Assembly (NCBI RefSeq): GCF_900176335.1
Contig: NZ_FWXW01000008.1
Coordinates: 1 to 64,000, forward strand
Reading direction: 5' to 3'
Source of the DNA: Papillibacter cinnamivorans DSM 12816
Lineage (GTDB): Bacteria > Bacillota > Clostridia > Oscillospirales > Oscillospiraceae
Length of the DNA stretch: 64,000 nt
The notes under the pieces are model-generated. The model had not been told where the DNA came from, made no database searches, and saw only the letters and a program-made list of their open reading frames with translations. The position numbers and the translations under genes are program-made. Below are positions 22,836 through 32,900 of this stretch, piece after piece (within the stretch, counting starts at the first letter, position 1; each line of letters begins with the position of its first letter).

Positions 22836-22961
22836 AGGCGCATATCTGCGCCTATAGTTTGTATTGGAAATATTAAACAGTGCCGCACTCCCCGGGAACC
22901 AGTAGGCTTATGCACAATTGAGCCTATAAATGAATAACAGGCGCATAATTGCGCCTGTTAT
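22836..22961. promoter_or_regulatory. Three palindromic enhancer sites for the sigma-54 activator
   Basis: Site 1 is AGGCGCA-N4-TGCGCCT (22836-22853). Site 3 is a perfect dyad with 12-bp arms, ATAACAGGCGCA (22934-22945) and its complement (22950-22961). A degenerate middle site TAGGCT...AGCCTA with GCA-CAAT-TGAGCC lies at 22903-22926. All sit 220-360 bp upstream of the promoter and beside the activator's own start, suiting both activation and autoregulation. Confidence 0.75.
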
Positions 22962-22996
22962 GGTCCTTCATATTAAACCAGTAAGGGGTTGCGCTT

Positions 22997-24721
22997 ATGT
23001 CTGAGATTCAATCCGCGAATGATATGGGTATTGCTCTCGGCACTGCGTTTATTGACGATGCATTTTTCATTAAATTCGCCGACTCGCAATTCTCACATCT
23101 GCTGCAGGTGGAACGAGCCGAGCTATTCGGGAAAAAAATATTCGAATTGTTCCCGGAAATAGACTGGCCCGCCGTTATAAAAAAAACAAATGTCGGACAC
23201 CGGATCTGCCGGGAAAACGGTCAGATACTGATTGTCAATTTCATTAAGATCCTGATCAAATCTCAGCTGGAATATCTCATCGTATTGCAGGACAATACAT
23301 ACGGTGAAAACATCGTAGAACAGTACAATTTTCTAAACAAGCAGTTTCAGGGTTTTACTCAAATGCTGGACAGGCTGTCGGACGGCGTCTATATCTGCGA
23401 TGCGAGCGGATGGCCGATATACTGGAACGAAGCCTTTACCGCTTTGTCCGGTCTGGACAGCGACTATCTGAAGAATAAGACGATTTATGATGCGCTGAGA
23501 AAGGGGATCGTCAACAATTCCTGCGTGCTGCCCGTTCTGGAGACACAGCAGCCGGATTCCGCCTGCATTACCTATCCCTCCGGGAAAACATGCCTGGCTT
23601 CCGGTTTCCCCATATTTGTCGACGGAAAGCTGGCGATGGCGTTTGGGATCGTACGGGACCTGACAGAGCTTATCCTGTTGCAGAAGCAGCTGGAAAAGCA
23701 AAAATACCTGACGATGACATACCGGAATAAATTGCTGGAGGTCGAATCAAAAATCTCCAACAAATATTCGTTCGTAACCCACAGCAAGGCTATGAAGGAT
23801 ATTTATAACGAGGTCCTGCGGGTCTCGGAGGTGGACTGCCCGATTTTACTCCGGGGGGAGACCGGCGTCGGGAAGGATTTTCTGGCAAAGTTCATCCATG
23901 ATATTTCAAAATCCAGCAGAGAAGGGAAAATCATCAGCATCAACTGCGGCGCGATACCCGAAAATCTGATTGAATCAGAGCTCTTCGGCTATGAAAAAGG
24001 CGCTTTTACGGGTGCAAAAAAAGAAGGCAAGGCCGGTTTGTTCGAGCTGGCCAATAACGGAACCGCCGTTCTGGATGAAATCGGAGATATGCCTCTTCAT
24101 CTTCAGATCAAGCTGCTCAATTGTATCCAGGACAAAGGGTTTTTCAGGGTCGGCGGAACACAGGTTGTCAATTTCAACGCGCGGATTATCGCCACAACCA
24201 ATACGGACCTGGAAAAGCTGATCGATCAGGGAAAGTTCCGGCTGGATCTCTATTACCGCCTGAACGTGATCACCATTGAGATCCCGCCTTTACGGGAACG
24301 CAGGGACGATATCCTGCCCATCGCCCAGAAATTCCTGGACGAATTCAACAGGAAATATAACAGGACCTGTTATTATTCTCCGGAATCCATAGGCTTTTTA
24401 TTAAATTACAGCTGGCCCGGAAACATCCGGGAATTGAAAAACGTTATCGAACGGGTCGTAATCATGTGCAAGCAGGACTCCATCGAGCTTCGCGCCTTCG
24501 AAAAGAGCACAAAAGCCACCATTTACAGCCTGCACCCGTATCTGAATATCAAGACGACAAATATTGAGGAATGCCAGGCGCTGAAATATCAGACGGAGAT
24601 GTTCGAGGCGTCCTATATCAAGGACTGCCTGAATTCTCAAAAAACTCTGGAGGACGCGGCGGTTTATCTCGGCATAGACCGCTCCACCCTGGTCCGGAAA
24701 AAGAAAAAATACAAGCTTTAA
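22997..24721 (+). CDS. PAS-domain sigma-54 enhancer-binding activator
   Basis: 574 residues. The N-terminal half has two PAS-like sensor segments (about 10-100 and 120-225, DGVYICDASGWPIYWNEAF). The AAA+ core has Walker A GETGVGKD (287-294), the sigma-54 contact loop GAFTGA (335-340) and Walker B AVLDEIGD (357-364). The C-terminus (LEDAAVYLGIDRSTLVRKKKKY) is a Fis/TyrR-like helix-turn-helix. There is no response-regulator domain, so it senses a small ligand directly. It is divergent from the CoA-transferase operon and flanked by its own palindromic sites, so it should switch on that operon. Confidence 0.92.
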   Translation: MSEIQSANDMGIALGTAFIDDAFFIKFADSQFSHLLQVERAELFGKKIFELFPEIDWPAVIKKTNVGHRICRENGQILIVNFIKILIKSQLEYLIVLQDNTYGENIVEQYNFLNKQFQGFTQMLDRLSDGVYICDASGWPIYWNEAFTALSGLDSDYLKNKTIYDALRKGIVNNSCVLPVLETQQPDSACITYPSGKTCLASGFPIFVDGKLAMAFGIVRDLTELILLQKQLEKQKYLTMTYRNKLLEVESKISNKYSFVTHSKAMKDIYNEVLRVSEVDCPILLRGETGVGKDFLAKFIHDISKSSREGKIISINCGAIPENLIESELFGYEKGAFTGAKKEGKAGLFELANNGTAVLDEIGDMPLHLQIKLLNCIQDKGFFRVGGTQVVNFNARIIATTNTDLEKLIDQGKFRLDLYYRLNVITIEIPPLRERRDDILPIAQKFLDEFNRKYNRTCYYSPESIGFLLNYSWPGNIRELKNVIERVVIMCKQDSIELRAFEKSTKATIYSLHPYLNIKTTNIEECQALKYQTEMFEASYIKDCLNSQKTLEDAAVYLGIDRSTLVRKKKKYKL

Positions 24722-24889
24722 AGAATATAAGCTTTTAGAGGTCTCCATAGGGGCGGCAATACCGGATTGTACCGTTTTTTAACCCGCAGCCTCTTTTGAG
24801 CCGCGCTGCGCCTTTGCATAATCGCCGCCGCAAACGAAAATACTGAGGTTGAATCATCGATCACAAATCGGCAAAGGAAGCGCTTTGAT

Positions 24890-25291
24890 ATGAATGAGAT
24901 TATAGCTTTTATCGAGAGGAACAAGCTGGGCAGCCTCGCCACCTGCGACGGGGAAAAGGCGGACATAAGGCCCTTTGAATTGGTGTTCCACAGCGACAGG
25001 GGATTATTCTTCTATACTTCGGACGGAGAAGACGTGTACAGGCAGCTGCGCGAAAACCCCAACATCGCCTTCTGCGCAACGGACCGGAACTATAATTACA
25101 CGAAGATCACCGGTTCCGTTTCCTTCAGCGACAGCGACGCGGACAAGGCAAAGATCCTTTCAAACAGCCAATTCGCCAAAGAGGTATTCGCGGGTTCCGG
25201 CACGGAAGACATGAAGGTCTTTTTCCTGCCCCACGCCTCCTGCATGCTGCATTATCACGCGGACGGCAAAGCCGTTCCCTGGCAGTTTTGA
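24890..25291 (+). CDS. Pyridoxamine 5'-phosphate oxidase-like flavin-binding protein
   Basis: 133 residues with the split-barrel FMN-binding pattern: FIERNKLGSLATCDGEKADIRPFEL, GLFFYTSDGEDVYRQLRENPNIAFCA, and KITGSVSFSDSDADK, ending with MLHYHADGKAVPW. Small family members of this kind act as flavin- or F420-type reductases or as sensors, so no substrate is given. The start codon at 24890 follows a purine-rich AAAGGAAGCG. A terminator follows at 25325-25356, so it is a single-gene unit. Confidence 0.75.
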   Translation: MNEIIAFIERNKLGSLATCDGEKADIRPFELVFHSDRGLFFYTSDGEDVYRQLRENPNIAFCATDRNYNYTKITGSVSFSDSDADKAKILSNSQFAKEVFAGSGTEDMKVFFLPHASCMLHYHADGKAVPWQF

Positions 25292-25324
25292 AGCAGAATA
25301 CCCATCGGATCCGGTTCATCGCGG

Positions 25325-25356
25325 CAGCCTGCGGACTATTCCGCGGGCTGTTTTTT
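25325..25356 (+). terminator. Terminator after the flavin-binding protein gene
   Basis: CAGCCTGCGG (25325-25334) pairs with CCGCGGGCTG (25341-25350), followed by six T. Confidence 0.9.
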
Positions 25357-25380
25357 ATAGGAAAAAATGCCAATAAGCAA

Positions 25381-25709
25381 TTGACATTAAATGCTAATCC
25401 GTAATAGTATTAGAGATAAGAATAAGTCGAAAAAGGGTGTGATATGTCGCATGAATTGGAATCCTGAACCGAACACTTCCGGATAGCACCCCTCTCTCAA
25501 CTTCTTAATCCTGCGCAATCGGATTTTATTTCGCGTCCCCCTTTTTACGCAGCTTTTTCCGGGGTAATCCGGCGCGGCAGAGGCTCCTGCGCAATATGAC
25601 GGCAATCTTCCTGAAACCGAATGACATCGTCTATACGGATCTTACACCGGGCATTTTGGAGGCCAACCCAAAATTCTGATCTGGAATGATCGAGAAGGAA
25701 TTGAGAGAG
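25381..25709 (+). promoter_or_regulatory. Promoter and long leader of the SLH protein gene
   Basis: TTGACA (25381-25386), 18-bp spacer and TAGTAT (25405-25410) imply a leader of about 290 nt. Within it 25520-25679 reads protein-like in one frame (NMTAIFLKPNDIVYTDLTPG) before a TGA at 25677; this may be a gene remnant. No riboswitch class was recognised. Confidence 0.4.
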
Positions 25710-28700
25710 ATGAAAGAAAGATTGAAAAAGGCGATTTCTATCCTTCTGACGGCGGCGATGCTGATCGTCCTGCTGCCGGCCATGAGCATACCCGCGGGAG
25801 CGGAAGTAATCGGCAGCGACTATACCGCGACGGTCGTTTTTAAAGATTCCGGGAACAATCCGGGGTCGGGTTACGCTGTGGTGCTTAAGCAGGGCGACCT
25901 GAGCTTTGATCTGACCGAAAGTTCGACCACAAAGGGTACATACACCGCCTCCGTTCCCGCCGGGACATATGACATTTACGCCGGCGGCACGGACACCGAA
26001 GAGGACATCACGGTGGACAGCAGCGGCGGCAGCGCGACGGTGGACTGCACCCCTTCCCTTACGGCCACGGGCAACAGCGGCAACTATGTTGAGCTCTCCT
26101 GGAAAACCTACAGCACAACCGGCCACTATATGGTCTATCAGAAGGATAACGGCGAGGACGCCAGCCAGTATCAGACGATACCCGTCAGCGTGAACATAAA
26201 GGTCCTGAACGTATACCCCGATGCCGCCGGTTCCGACGGTCTTCAGGGCTGGATGAACACTTCAACTTCGGGAAGCGACACCGTGGGCAGCCCGACGGTG
26301 GACGGCGTCAAATACACGATGACGGTGGATAAAATCGATATCACGACTTTCAACAGCACTCCTGCCACATATCTTTATAAGAACTCCGACGGAAGCTACA
26401 ATTACGACGTCATCTACTTCGGAGCATGGGATTCCAATAACGGCAGAGATCTGTCCGCTTCCGCCGCAAACGTCGTGGGCACTTTCATCCAGTACGGCGG
26501 CGGCTGCCTGTTCGGGCACGACACGGCCTATTACGGACACAGCAATTTTTACGGGCTTGCGTCATCCTATATGAATATGCTCAGCAGCTCGGGCATCGGG
26601 TTTTACGGCAGCAGTTCAGGCAGCAGTACCGTATTGGTGCTGAAAAACGGCCTTCTGACGAATTTCCCCTATAAGCTGACCGGCGATCTCGTTGTGCCCG
26701 CGTGCCATTCCACAGACCAGTTCGCCATGGGCGACGTCTGGATGAACTTCGAAGCCGTCAATTTAAGCAGCGGCTGGAATGTTGTGCACACAGAATACGC
26801 CTACCAGACGGGCACGAACAATTTTTACCTGACGACCTGGAACAACTGCGCAATGATCCAGACCGGGCACAGCGGCGGCAATTCCTCCGCCGACGAGCAG
26901 AAAATCCTCACCAACACGCTCTATTACCTGGCGCAGATCACGAAGGAAAAATCGGCCAGCGATCATATGTCTCAGGATTTCGCCTCGCCGGACGCCGTCA
27001 GTTCGGGCAGCGTAAGCTCCGCCGCGTCTGGGACCGACGGTGAAATCATCCGCTGGACCGCCTCGGACGACAACGGCAGCATTTACAATTATTATCTCAA
27101 GGAAGTATCCCAGGACGGGAGCAGTTCTCTCCTCTCCCCAACGACAAACGCGACGGTCACCACGGGCGTATCCGGCTACTATGTGCTTGTGGATACGAAT
27201 GCGACCGCGAGCGCGAGCACCGTTAAAAGCAGCGGCACAAAAGTGACCGGAACCTCCTATACCAAGACCGGGCTGACGAACGGCACCACTTACTATGCCC
27301 ATATCGTGACGGTGGACGGCAACGACAACCTGTCCGGCGTGACCACGGCCTCCTTCGCCTATGTGACGCCCGGTCTGTCGGCAGCCGCCGGCACTTCCCC
27401 GCTCGCGGAGGCGAACCTCAACGGCAACAGCCTCGCGGTCACGCTCACGGGCACGACCTTCGCGGACGGCACCCTTTCGGCCTCCAATTTCACTCTGAAC
27501 AACAAGCCGGCGGGCTTAAGCGTCGGAAGCGTCTCCTATACGGACGCGACCCATTGCACGGTGAACCTTGCATATGACGGCTCCGTATTCGGCAGCGTGA
27601 GCAATTTCAGCCTCACCATCGCGGGTTCCGAGCTGAACTCCGGCAGCAGCCTTACCTCCGGGACGCTGGCGATCACGGCAAAGCTGCACGGCACGGCGAA
27701 GATCAGCGGAACCGCCGCCTACGGGCAGGAGCTTACGGCGTCGGTTGAAAACTGCAACAGCACGGGCACCCTTTCCTACCAATGGCTGCGCGGCGGCGCG
27801 GAAATTTCCGGCGCGACGGGGCAGCGCTATACCCTGACCGCGGACGATATCGGCAGGGAGATATCGGTCCAGGCAGACAGCAGCGTTGAGACGGACGGCC
27901 CGCTGGTAAGCTCCTCTGTAACGGTGGCAAAAGCCGACTGCGGGACGGTCACGGGCATCGCGCCCGTCCTGTCTTCCAAAACCGTCCGGAGCATCACCGT
28001 AATCCAGGTCGCCGGCTACGAATACGCCGTCGTCGCCCATGGAGCGGCGGTCCCCTCCGCCGGCTGGCAGGACAGCAATGTGTTTACCACCCTGTCGCCG
28101 GGCAGGGATTACGACGTCTACCAGCGGGTGAAGGAGACGGCGACGGTCAAGGCTTCGGCCCCCAGCGACGCGCTGGGCGTGACGACCGATTATTGGCTCA
28201 GCGATACGGACAACAGCGCGAAGGCAGAGCTGGACGGGCAGTCGCAGGACGCGGGCACGCAGGAGACCTCCACGGGCTCGGACGGCAGGATAACGACGAC
28301 GGTGACCGTGGATGAAGACAAGATGAGGAGCATCCTCGAATCGGCGGAGACCGGCGACACCGTTACGCTTCCCATAACCGGCGATTCGGATGCGGTGAGA
28401 GGCAGGCTGACGGGGCAGACGGTAAAGGACATGGAAAACAAGTCCGCGACCCTGGCCGTCCAGACCGATTCGGCCATCTACAGGCTGCCCGCCGAGCAGA
28501 TCGATATCGCGAGTATCTCCCGGCAGTTCGGCGAGGACATTTCGCTCTCCGACATCGACGTAACAGTGGAGATCTCCGTACCGTCGGCAGAGACGGCGGC
28601 GGTGGTGGAAAGCGCTGCGGAGGACGGCGGCTTTACCCTCATGGTCCCGGCGGTGGAATTCACCATAAGCTGCGAGTATAACGGGCGGACCATTCCGGTG

Positions 28701-29465
28701 AGCAGTTTCAACGCCTATGTGGAGCGGCTGATCCGGATCCCCGATGGCGTCGACCCCAATAAAATAACCACCGGCGTCGTGGTCGAGCCGAACGGGACGA
28801 CCCATCACGTGCCGACGCAGGTGACCGTGATCGACGGAGTATACTACGCCAGGATCAACAGCCTGACCAACAGCACCTACGCTCTGGTCTGGCACCCCAT
28901 CGAGTTTAACGACGCGGAAGGCCACTGGGCGAAGGACGCAATCAACAACATGGGCTCGCGCATGGTCCTGTACGGCGTGGGCGGCAATACTTTCGAGCCC
29001 GACCGATCCATGACCCGCGCGGAATTCGCCGCGGCGGTAGTGCGGGCCCTGGGCCTTGAGCCGGGCACCGGCTCCGTCAGCTTCAGCGACGTGGGCGAGA
29101 ACGACTGGTTCCTCCCCTATGCCCAGACGGCGGCTTCCTACGGCATCATCAAAGGATACCCCGACGGGGCCTTCGGTCCGAACGACACGATCACCCGCGA
29201 ACAGGCGATGGCCATACTGTCTCGGGCAATGACGATCACCGGCCTGGACGCGGAGCTTACCTCCGGCGATGTCGGCGCCCTTCTGGGCGCCTACGCGGAC
29301 AGCGCGGAGGTCTCCGCCTACGCCGAGGACAGCGTCGCAGTCTGCCTGAAAACCGGCATCGTGAACGGCAGAAGCAGCACCGCGATAGCGCCGCGGGAAA
29401 GCGTTACCCGCGCGGAGGTGGCCGTCATGATCCAAAGGCTGCTGCAAAAGTCGGAACTGATCTAA
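25710..29465 (+). CDS. Large secreted SLH-domain surface protein
   Basis: About 1251 residues from ATG 25710; the ATG at 25686 is possible but gives a longer charged leader. A signal peptide (KKAISILLTAAMLIVLLPA, cleavage near PAGA-EV) is followed by a beta-rich N-terminal region and a domain with VIYFGAWDSNNGRDLS and FIQYGGGCLFGHDT that recalls DUF5057. Then come fibronectin type III-like (about 430-560) and Ig-like (about 660-740, AYGQELTASV, YQWLRGGAEISGA) modules. Three S-layer homology domains close the C-terminus (DAEGHWAKDAINNMG, VSFSDVGENDWFLPYAQTAASYG, ITREQAMAILSRAM). It should be anchored to the cell wall polymer. The cargo function is unknown. Confidence 0.88.
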   Translation: MKERLKKAISILLTAAMLIVLLPAMSIPAGAEVIGSDYTATVVFKDSGNNPGSGYAVVLKQGDLSFDLTESSTTKGTYTASVPAGTYDIYAGGTDTEEDITVDSSGGSATVDCTPSLTATGNSGNYVELSWKTYSTTGHYMVYQKDNGEDASQYQTIPVSVNIKVLNVYPDAAGSDGLQGWMNTSTSGSDTVGSPTVDGVKYTMTVDKIDITTFNSTPATYLYKNSDGSYNYDVIYFGAWDSNNGRDLSASAANVVGTFIQYGGGCLFGHDTAYYGHSNFYGLASSYMNMLSSSGIGFYGSSSGSSTVLVLKNGLLTNFPYKLTGDLVVPACHSTDQFAMGDVWMNFEAVNLSSGWNVVHTEYAYQTGTNNFYLTTWNNCAMIQTGHSGGNSSADEQKILTNTLYYLAQITKEKSASDHMSQDFASPDAVSSGSVSSAASGTDGEIIRWTASDDNGSIYNYYLKEVSQDGSSSLLSPTTNATVTTGVSGYYVLVDTNATASASTVKSSGTKVTGTSYTKTGLTNGTTYYAHIVTVDGNDNLSGVTTASFAYVTPGLSAAAGTSPLAEANLNGNSLAVTLTGTTFADGTLSASNFTLNNKPAGLSVGSVSYTDATHCTVNLAYDGSVFGSVSNFSLTIAGSELNSGSSLTSGTLAITAKLHGTAKISGTAAYGQELTASVENCNSTGTLSYQWLRGGAEISGATGQRYTLTADDIGREISVQADSSVETDGPLVSSSVTVAKADCGTVTGIAPVLSSKTVRSITVIQVAGYEYAVVAHGAAVPSAGWQDSNVFTTLSPGRDYDVYQRVKETATVKASAPSDALGVTTDYWLSDTDNSAKAELDGQSQDAGTQETSTGSDGRITTTVTVDEDKMRSILESAETGDTVTLPITGDSDAVRGRLTGQTVKDMENKSATLAVQTDSAIYRLPAEQIDIASISRQFGEDISLSDIDVTVEISVPSAETAAVVESAAEDGGFTLMVPAVEFTISCEYNGRTIPVSSFNAYVERLIRIPDGVDPNKITTGVVVEPNGTTHHVPTQVTVIDGVYYARINSLTNSTYALVWHPIEFNDAEGHWAKDAINNMGSRMVLYGVGGNTFEPDRSMTRAEFAAAVVRALGLEPGTGSVSFSDVGENDWFLPYAQTAASYGIIKGYPDGAFGPNDTITREQAMAILSRAMTITGLDAELTSGDVGALLGAYADSAEVSAYAEDSVAVCLKTGIVNGRSSTAIAPRESVTRAEVAVMIQRLLQKSELI

Positions 29466-29484
29466 AACGGATATCCGCACAAAA

Positions 29485-29522
29485 GGACCTGCGAAACACC
29501 GGAAGTGTTTCGCAGGTCCCTT
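29485..29522 (+). terminator. Terminator of the SLH protein gene
   Basis: Perfect 15-bp arms 29485-29499 and 29505-29519 (GGACCTGCGAAACAC and complement) around CGGAA, followed by CTTTATTT. Confidence 0.92.
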
Positions 29523-29547
29523 TATTTCTCCGAAAAAGCCTTCTTTT

Positions 29548-29763
29548 CTGCGGGACCGGGGGCTGTATATCGCTGAAAAGCTGGGCCTGGAGGCCTGGGG
29601 CGTCCCCTCCGACCTGCGGGACTATCCCGGCCAGTTCTACCGCGAAGCCAGGGAAATCCTCGCCCGGGCCAAGGACTTCGTCGCCGTCCTCTTCATGCCC
29701 CGCCCCACCTATCTCGGCGCCTCCATCTCCATCACCGGCAGCGGGGATGCTACGGATGGGTAG
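29548..29763 (+). pseudogene. C-terminal remnant of a SanA/YdcF-type (DUF218) protein
   Basis: An open frame without a start encodes GLYIAEKLGLEAWGVPSD, REAREILARAKDFVAV and PRPTYLGASISITGSGDAT before TAG 29761. This matches the end of SanA-like DUF218 envelope proteins, where an arginine-rich YRALYIARRLG and the PTYLG..I.I.G.G.AT tail are typical. The N-terminal two thirds are missing: the fragment begins 25 bp after the SLH gene terminator. It marks a deletion or insertion boundary next to the AT-rich second SLOG module, which begins directly downstream. Confidence 0.7.
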
Positions 29764-29901
29764 GGGAATAAAAGTTTGATTCTCAATCTGTACTAAAAAG
29801 AATGAGCGACTTTCGGTAACTTATTCCTGCCTACAGTAAAGAATTTTTATATATCGCTTAAATTAAAGGCTCTGGATTTTAACGTCCAAAGCCTTTAAAC
29901 G

Positions 29902-32900
29902 TTACAAATCATCACATTCTTCAATATTGCTAAATCCTTCTTCTTTAAAATGTTTTGATATTTGCCGCAATGTAGTAGCAAAACGAGAGTACCCGGCATC
30001 GTCTGCCAGGTTTGCTTTATCTTGATAACGATCTGATAGTTCAAAATCTGCCTTTCCTGTTTTATCTATTGAATGAACACCTCTTGAATTAATGGCCTCT
30101 GTTCTATAGCCTTCTCTAATTCTATCGCTATCACTTGCTTGAAGAAGGACTGCAATATTTTTGTGTATAAAAAATCCTGAAGGATCTGCCGGAGAATAGT
30201 ATAGTAATTTTCCAAGAGTAATCATCGCTACTTCAAATCGATCTATCAATTTACTCTTTTCTTTAACATTTTGAACCCATTCCTCGAATTTTTCTATATT
30301 TAACAAACCTTCTTCATTACTTCCAGGTACAATTTTACATCCGCTTAAAAGATAGTAATATTGTTCTGCCATTATTTTTGAATGTTCACTTAATTTTTTT
30401 TCGCCTTCACATTCTTCTTTTTTATTTCTTGGCTTGTAGATCATTTCTATAGCGTTTATAAACAAATCGGGATTATCAGCTACTCCTTGATATAATGTCT
30501 TTGCATTGATTTCAGAACTGTCATCAAGGATACGTAAAAACTTCCATTCAAGTTTTAACATAATTTCATGGTCAATTGTTTGCTTTTGTAACCAGCCAAT
30601 TATTTTTGAAATGTTGTATGCAGTCATATCATTGCATTTTAAAGCTTCGCCGCTCACTTCATTTAAACAAAAAATAGCTATACCCGGTTCAATTAAAGAT
30701 TTCTCAATCATACCATTTATGATATCAATGGCTTCTTCAATTTTGTTTACGTTGATTAAATTTGAAACTACATAATTATTAAATTCAAGTCCATCTATTT
30801 CTATTATGTAAGGACTTATTAGATTCCAATAAATACTCTCATTACCTTCTATCTTCTTCTTAACATAGTCTAATGTTTCATTTGCAAGCGGAATTAATGC
30901 CAAAAAAGTAGCATTTTTATTAGACGGCCATTGGGAATCCATTGTCTTATATACCCATTCAATACCTTCATTACTAAATTTTTTTATTATATAATTATTA
31001 GCTACAGTTCGCAGTATCTCGTCTTCAGAAGTAATCCCTTTGAGAATTACTTCTTTAAATGCCTCTATTTCTGAAAGATTCGCTAAACAGCGACCAATTA
31101 TCTCAGGTTTATCTACTCTATGTGCATATTCCAGCAGGCCAAAAAGGTTAATATTTTCAAATAATTGTTTAACTACTGTTAATTGATTTTCGGATAACTC
31201 TTTTTCTGATTTTTTCCAATCACCTTTATTCCTTATTAGTAGACTATGTTGTTCTTTTTTGAATAATCTAGCTGAATAAATTGTAATATCAATGGGTTTG
31301 TATTTTTCAGTAATCGCTTCTATTTTCTTAATTGCTTCCTCTGGCAAAGCCCATTTAGCTTCTGGAAAACTTTTATGATGTGCAATGAAATCCAGAAGTT
31401 TATCCCAAATTATATATTTGAATTGATCATCTGGTTCATTATCTAAATAATTATCATAGAAATCACACAATTTTTCGAATAGTATCTTTGGTACATTATC
31501 TAGGAATTCTATTAATTCGGCTATACGATCTGCCGATCCTTCTGCCGCTTCCATTGCGTTCATAAAATAACATTCTGTAATTTCCCAATACTCTTCTGTA
31601 CTAATTGTTTCAGGTATATTACCATAAGGTAAAAAACGAGGACGTTCGATCGGATTTCCAGCTTTTACTTTACCTGGTAACAACGATATAATTAGTTTCC
31701 ATCCTAATTCATTATTTTCTCTCTGTAGCGTGCCTATGATAGATTTCCGTCTAGATAATACTGCCGATGTTTGAGGAAACCACGGAAGTAATATCCCTGT
31801 TAGCGTACTTAACGCTTTTTCACTATATGCTGCAAGAGAAAACAAATTTTGACATGAACTTGTAAAATAATCAGAATTGCAGGCAATTAATGATAATGCA
31901 TAGAAAAGACTTGGACCATATTTATATTCAAATACTCCAATTTCACCTTCATTTAAGAACTTTTGTATTGGGTTATTGTCATGTTTTAAATTCATTTCAA
32001 TTGATCTAAGAAATACTTCTGGTGCAGCCTCAGCAAGCAAACTCAAATTTTCAGAAAGTGTCGCCCATATTTTCCAGTCTTTGATTTTTAATATTTCTCT
32101 TATAATAATTGACGCATAATTATTAATCTTTGTTCTTGTGCATGAAGTAAAATATTCGGGTTTATTACCTAATATAGCTAAAAACTCTGATAATCCATGA
32201 GTGATTTCATGAGAATAAATAGGTTTTTTATTATAGATCTCCGCCATAAATCTCTGATTCTGCTCAAGGTTATACCGAGGATTAATTGTTGTTAAAACTT
32301 TGATTATTTGTTCTTTAATAATCTCAAAATAACTATCATATATTTTATTTCCTTCTTGCTTTAAAATATCAGAACGGTTTTTAATCTTCCAAACTCCGTT
32401 ACTAAACTGTATTGAAGTATTTTCTAATGATCTAATATCTCGTATTGGTTGAATCCAGTTCTGATATGTTTCTTGAGTGATTTCTTCAATTAGTTTAATA
32501 TCATTATTATTATTTTCGTCCCAAGCACCTAATATTGCTGCTAACAAGGTTGAAGAAAGACCCGTATTATATTGCCTATTAATTGCTGATTGATAGACTG
32601 GATACGAATAAAATTCAGGTTGATTTATACTTTTAATGATGCGTATCCTATCTTGATGTGTCATTAGATAATTTTTGCTTCCACGTCTTAGAAAAGCTTG
32701 CCCTCTAAATACACCTTCCCGTTCATTTTTTGCAAATGTATCTTTGACTTCATAAATTCTATCGTTATTTGCTTTTGAAATAAATATGTATCCGAATGTT
32801 AATCCTTCATACTCAATAGTACCAGTTTGGATATCTGGCCTTGGATTTATTTTATCAAATAAATTTTGATATTCATTATCATCTTGCATTGGAATAGTTC

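Noticed and set aside
27516-29480. 654-residue minus-strand frame opposite the SLH protein
   Set aside because: A GC-rich codon shadow of a gene with signal peptide and SLH domains. It has no recognisable domain and no ribosome binding site.
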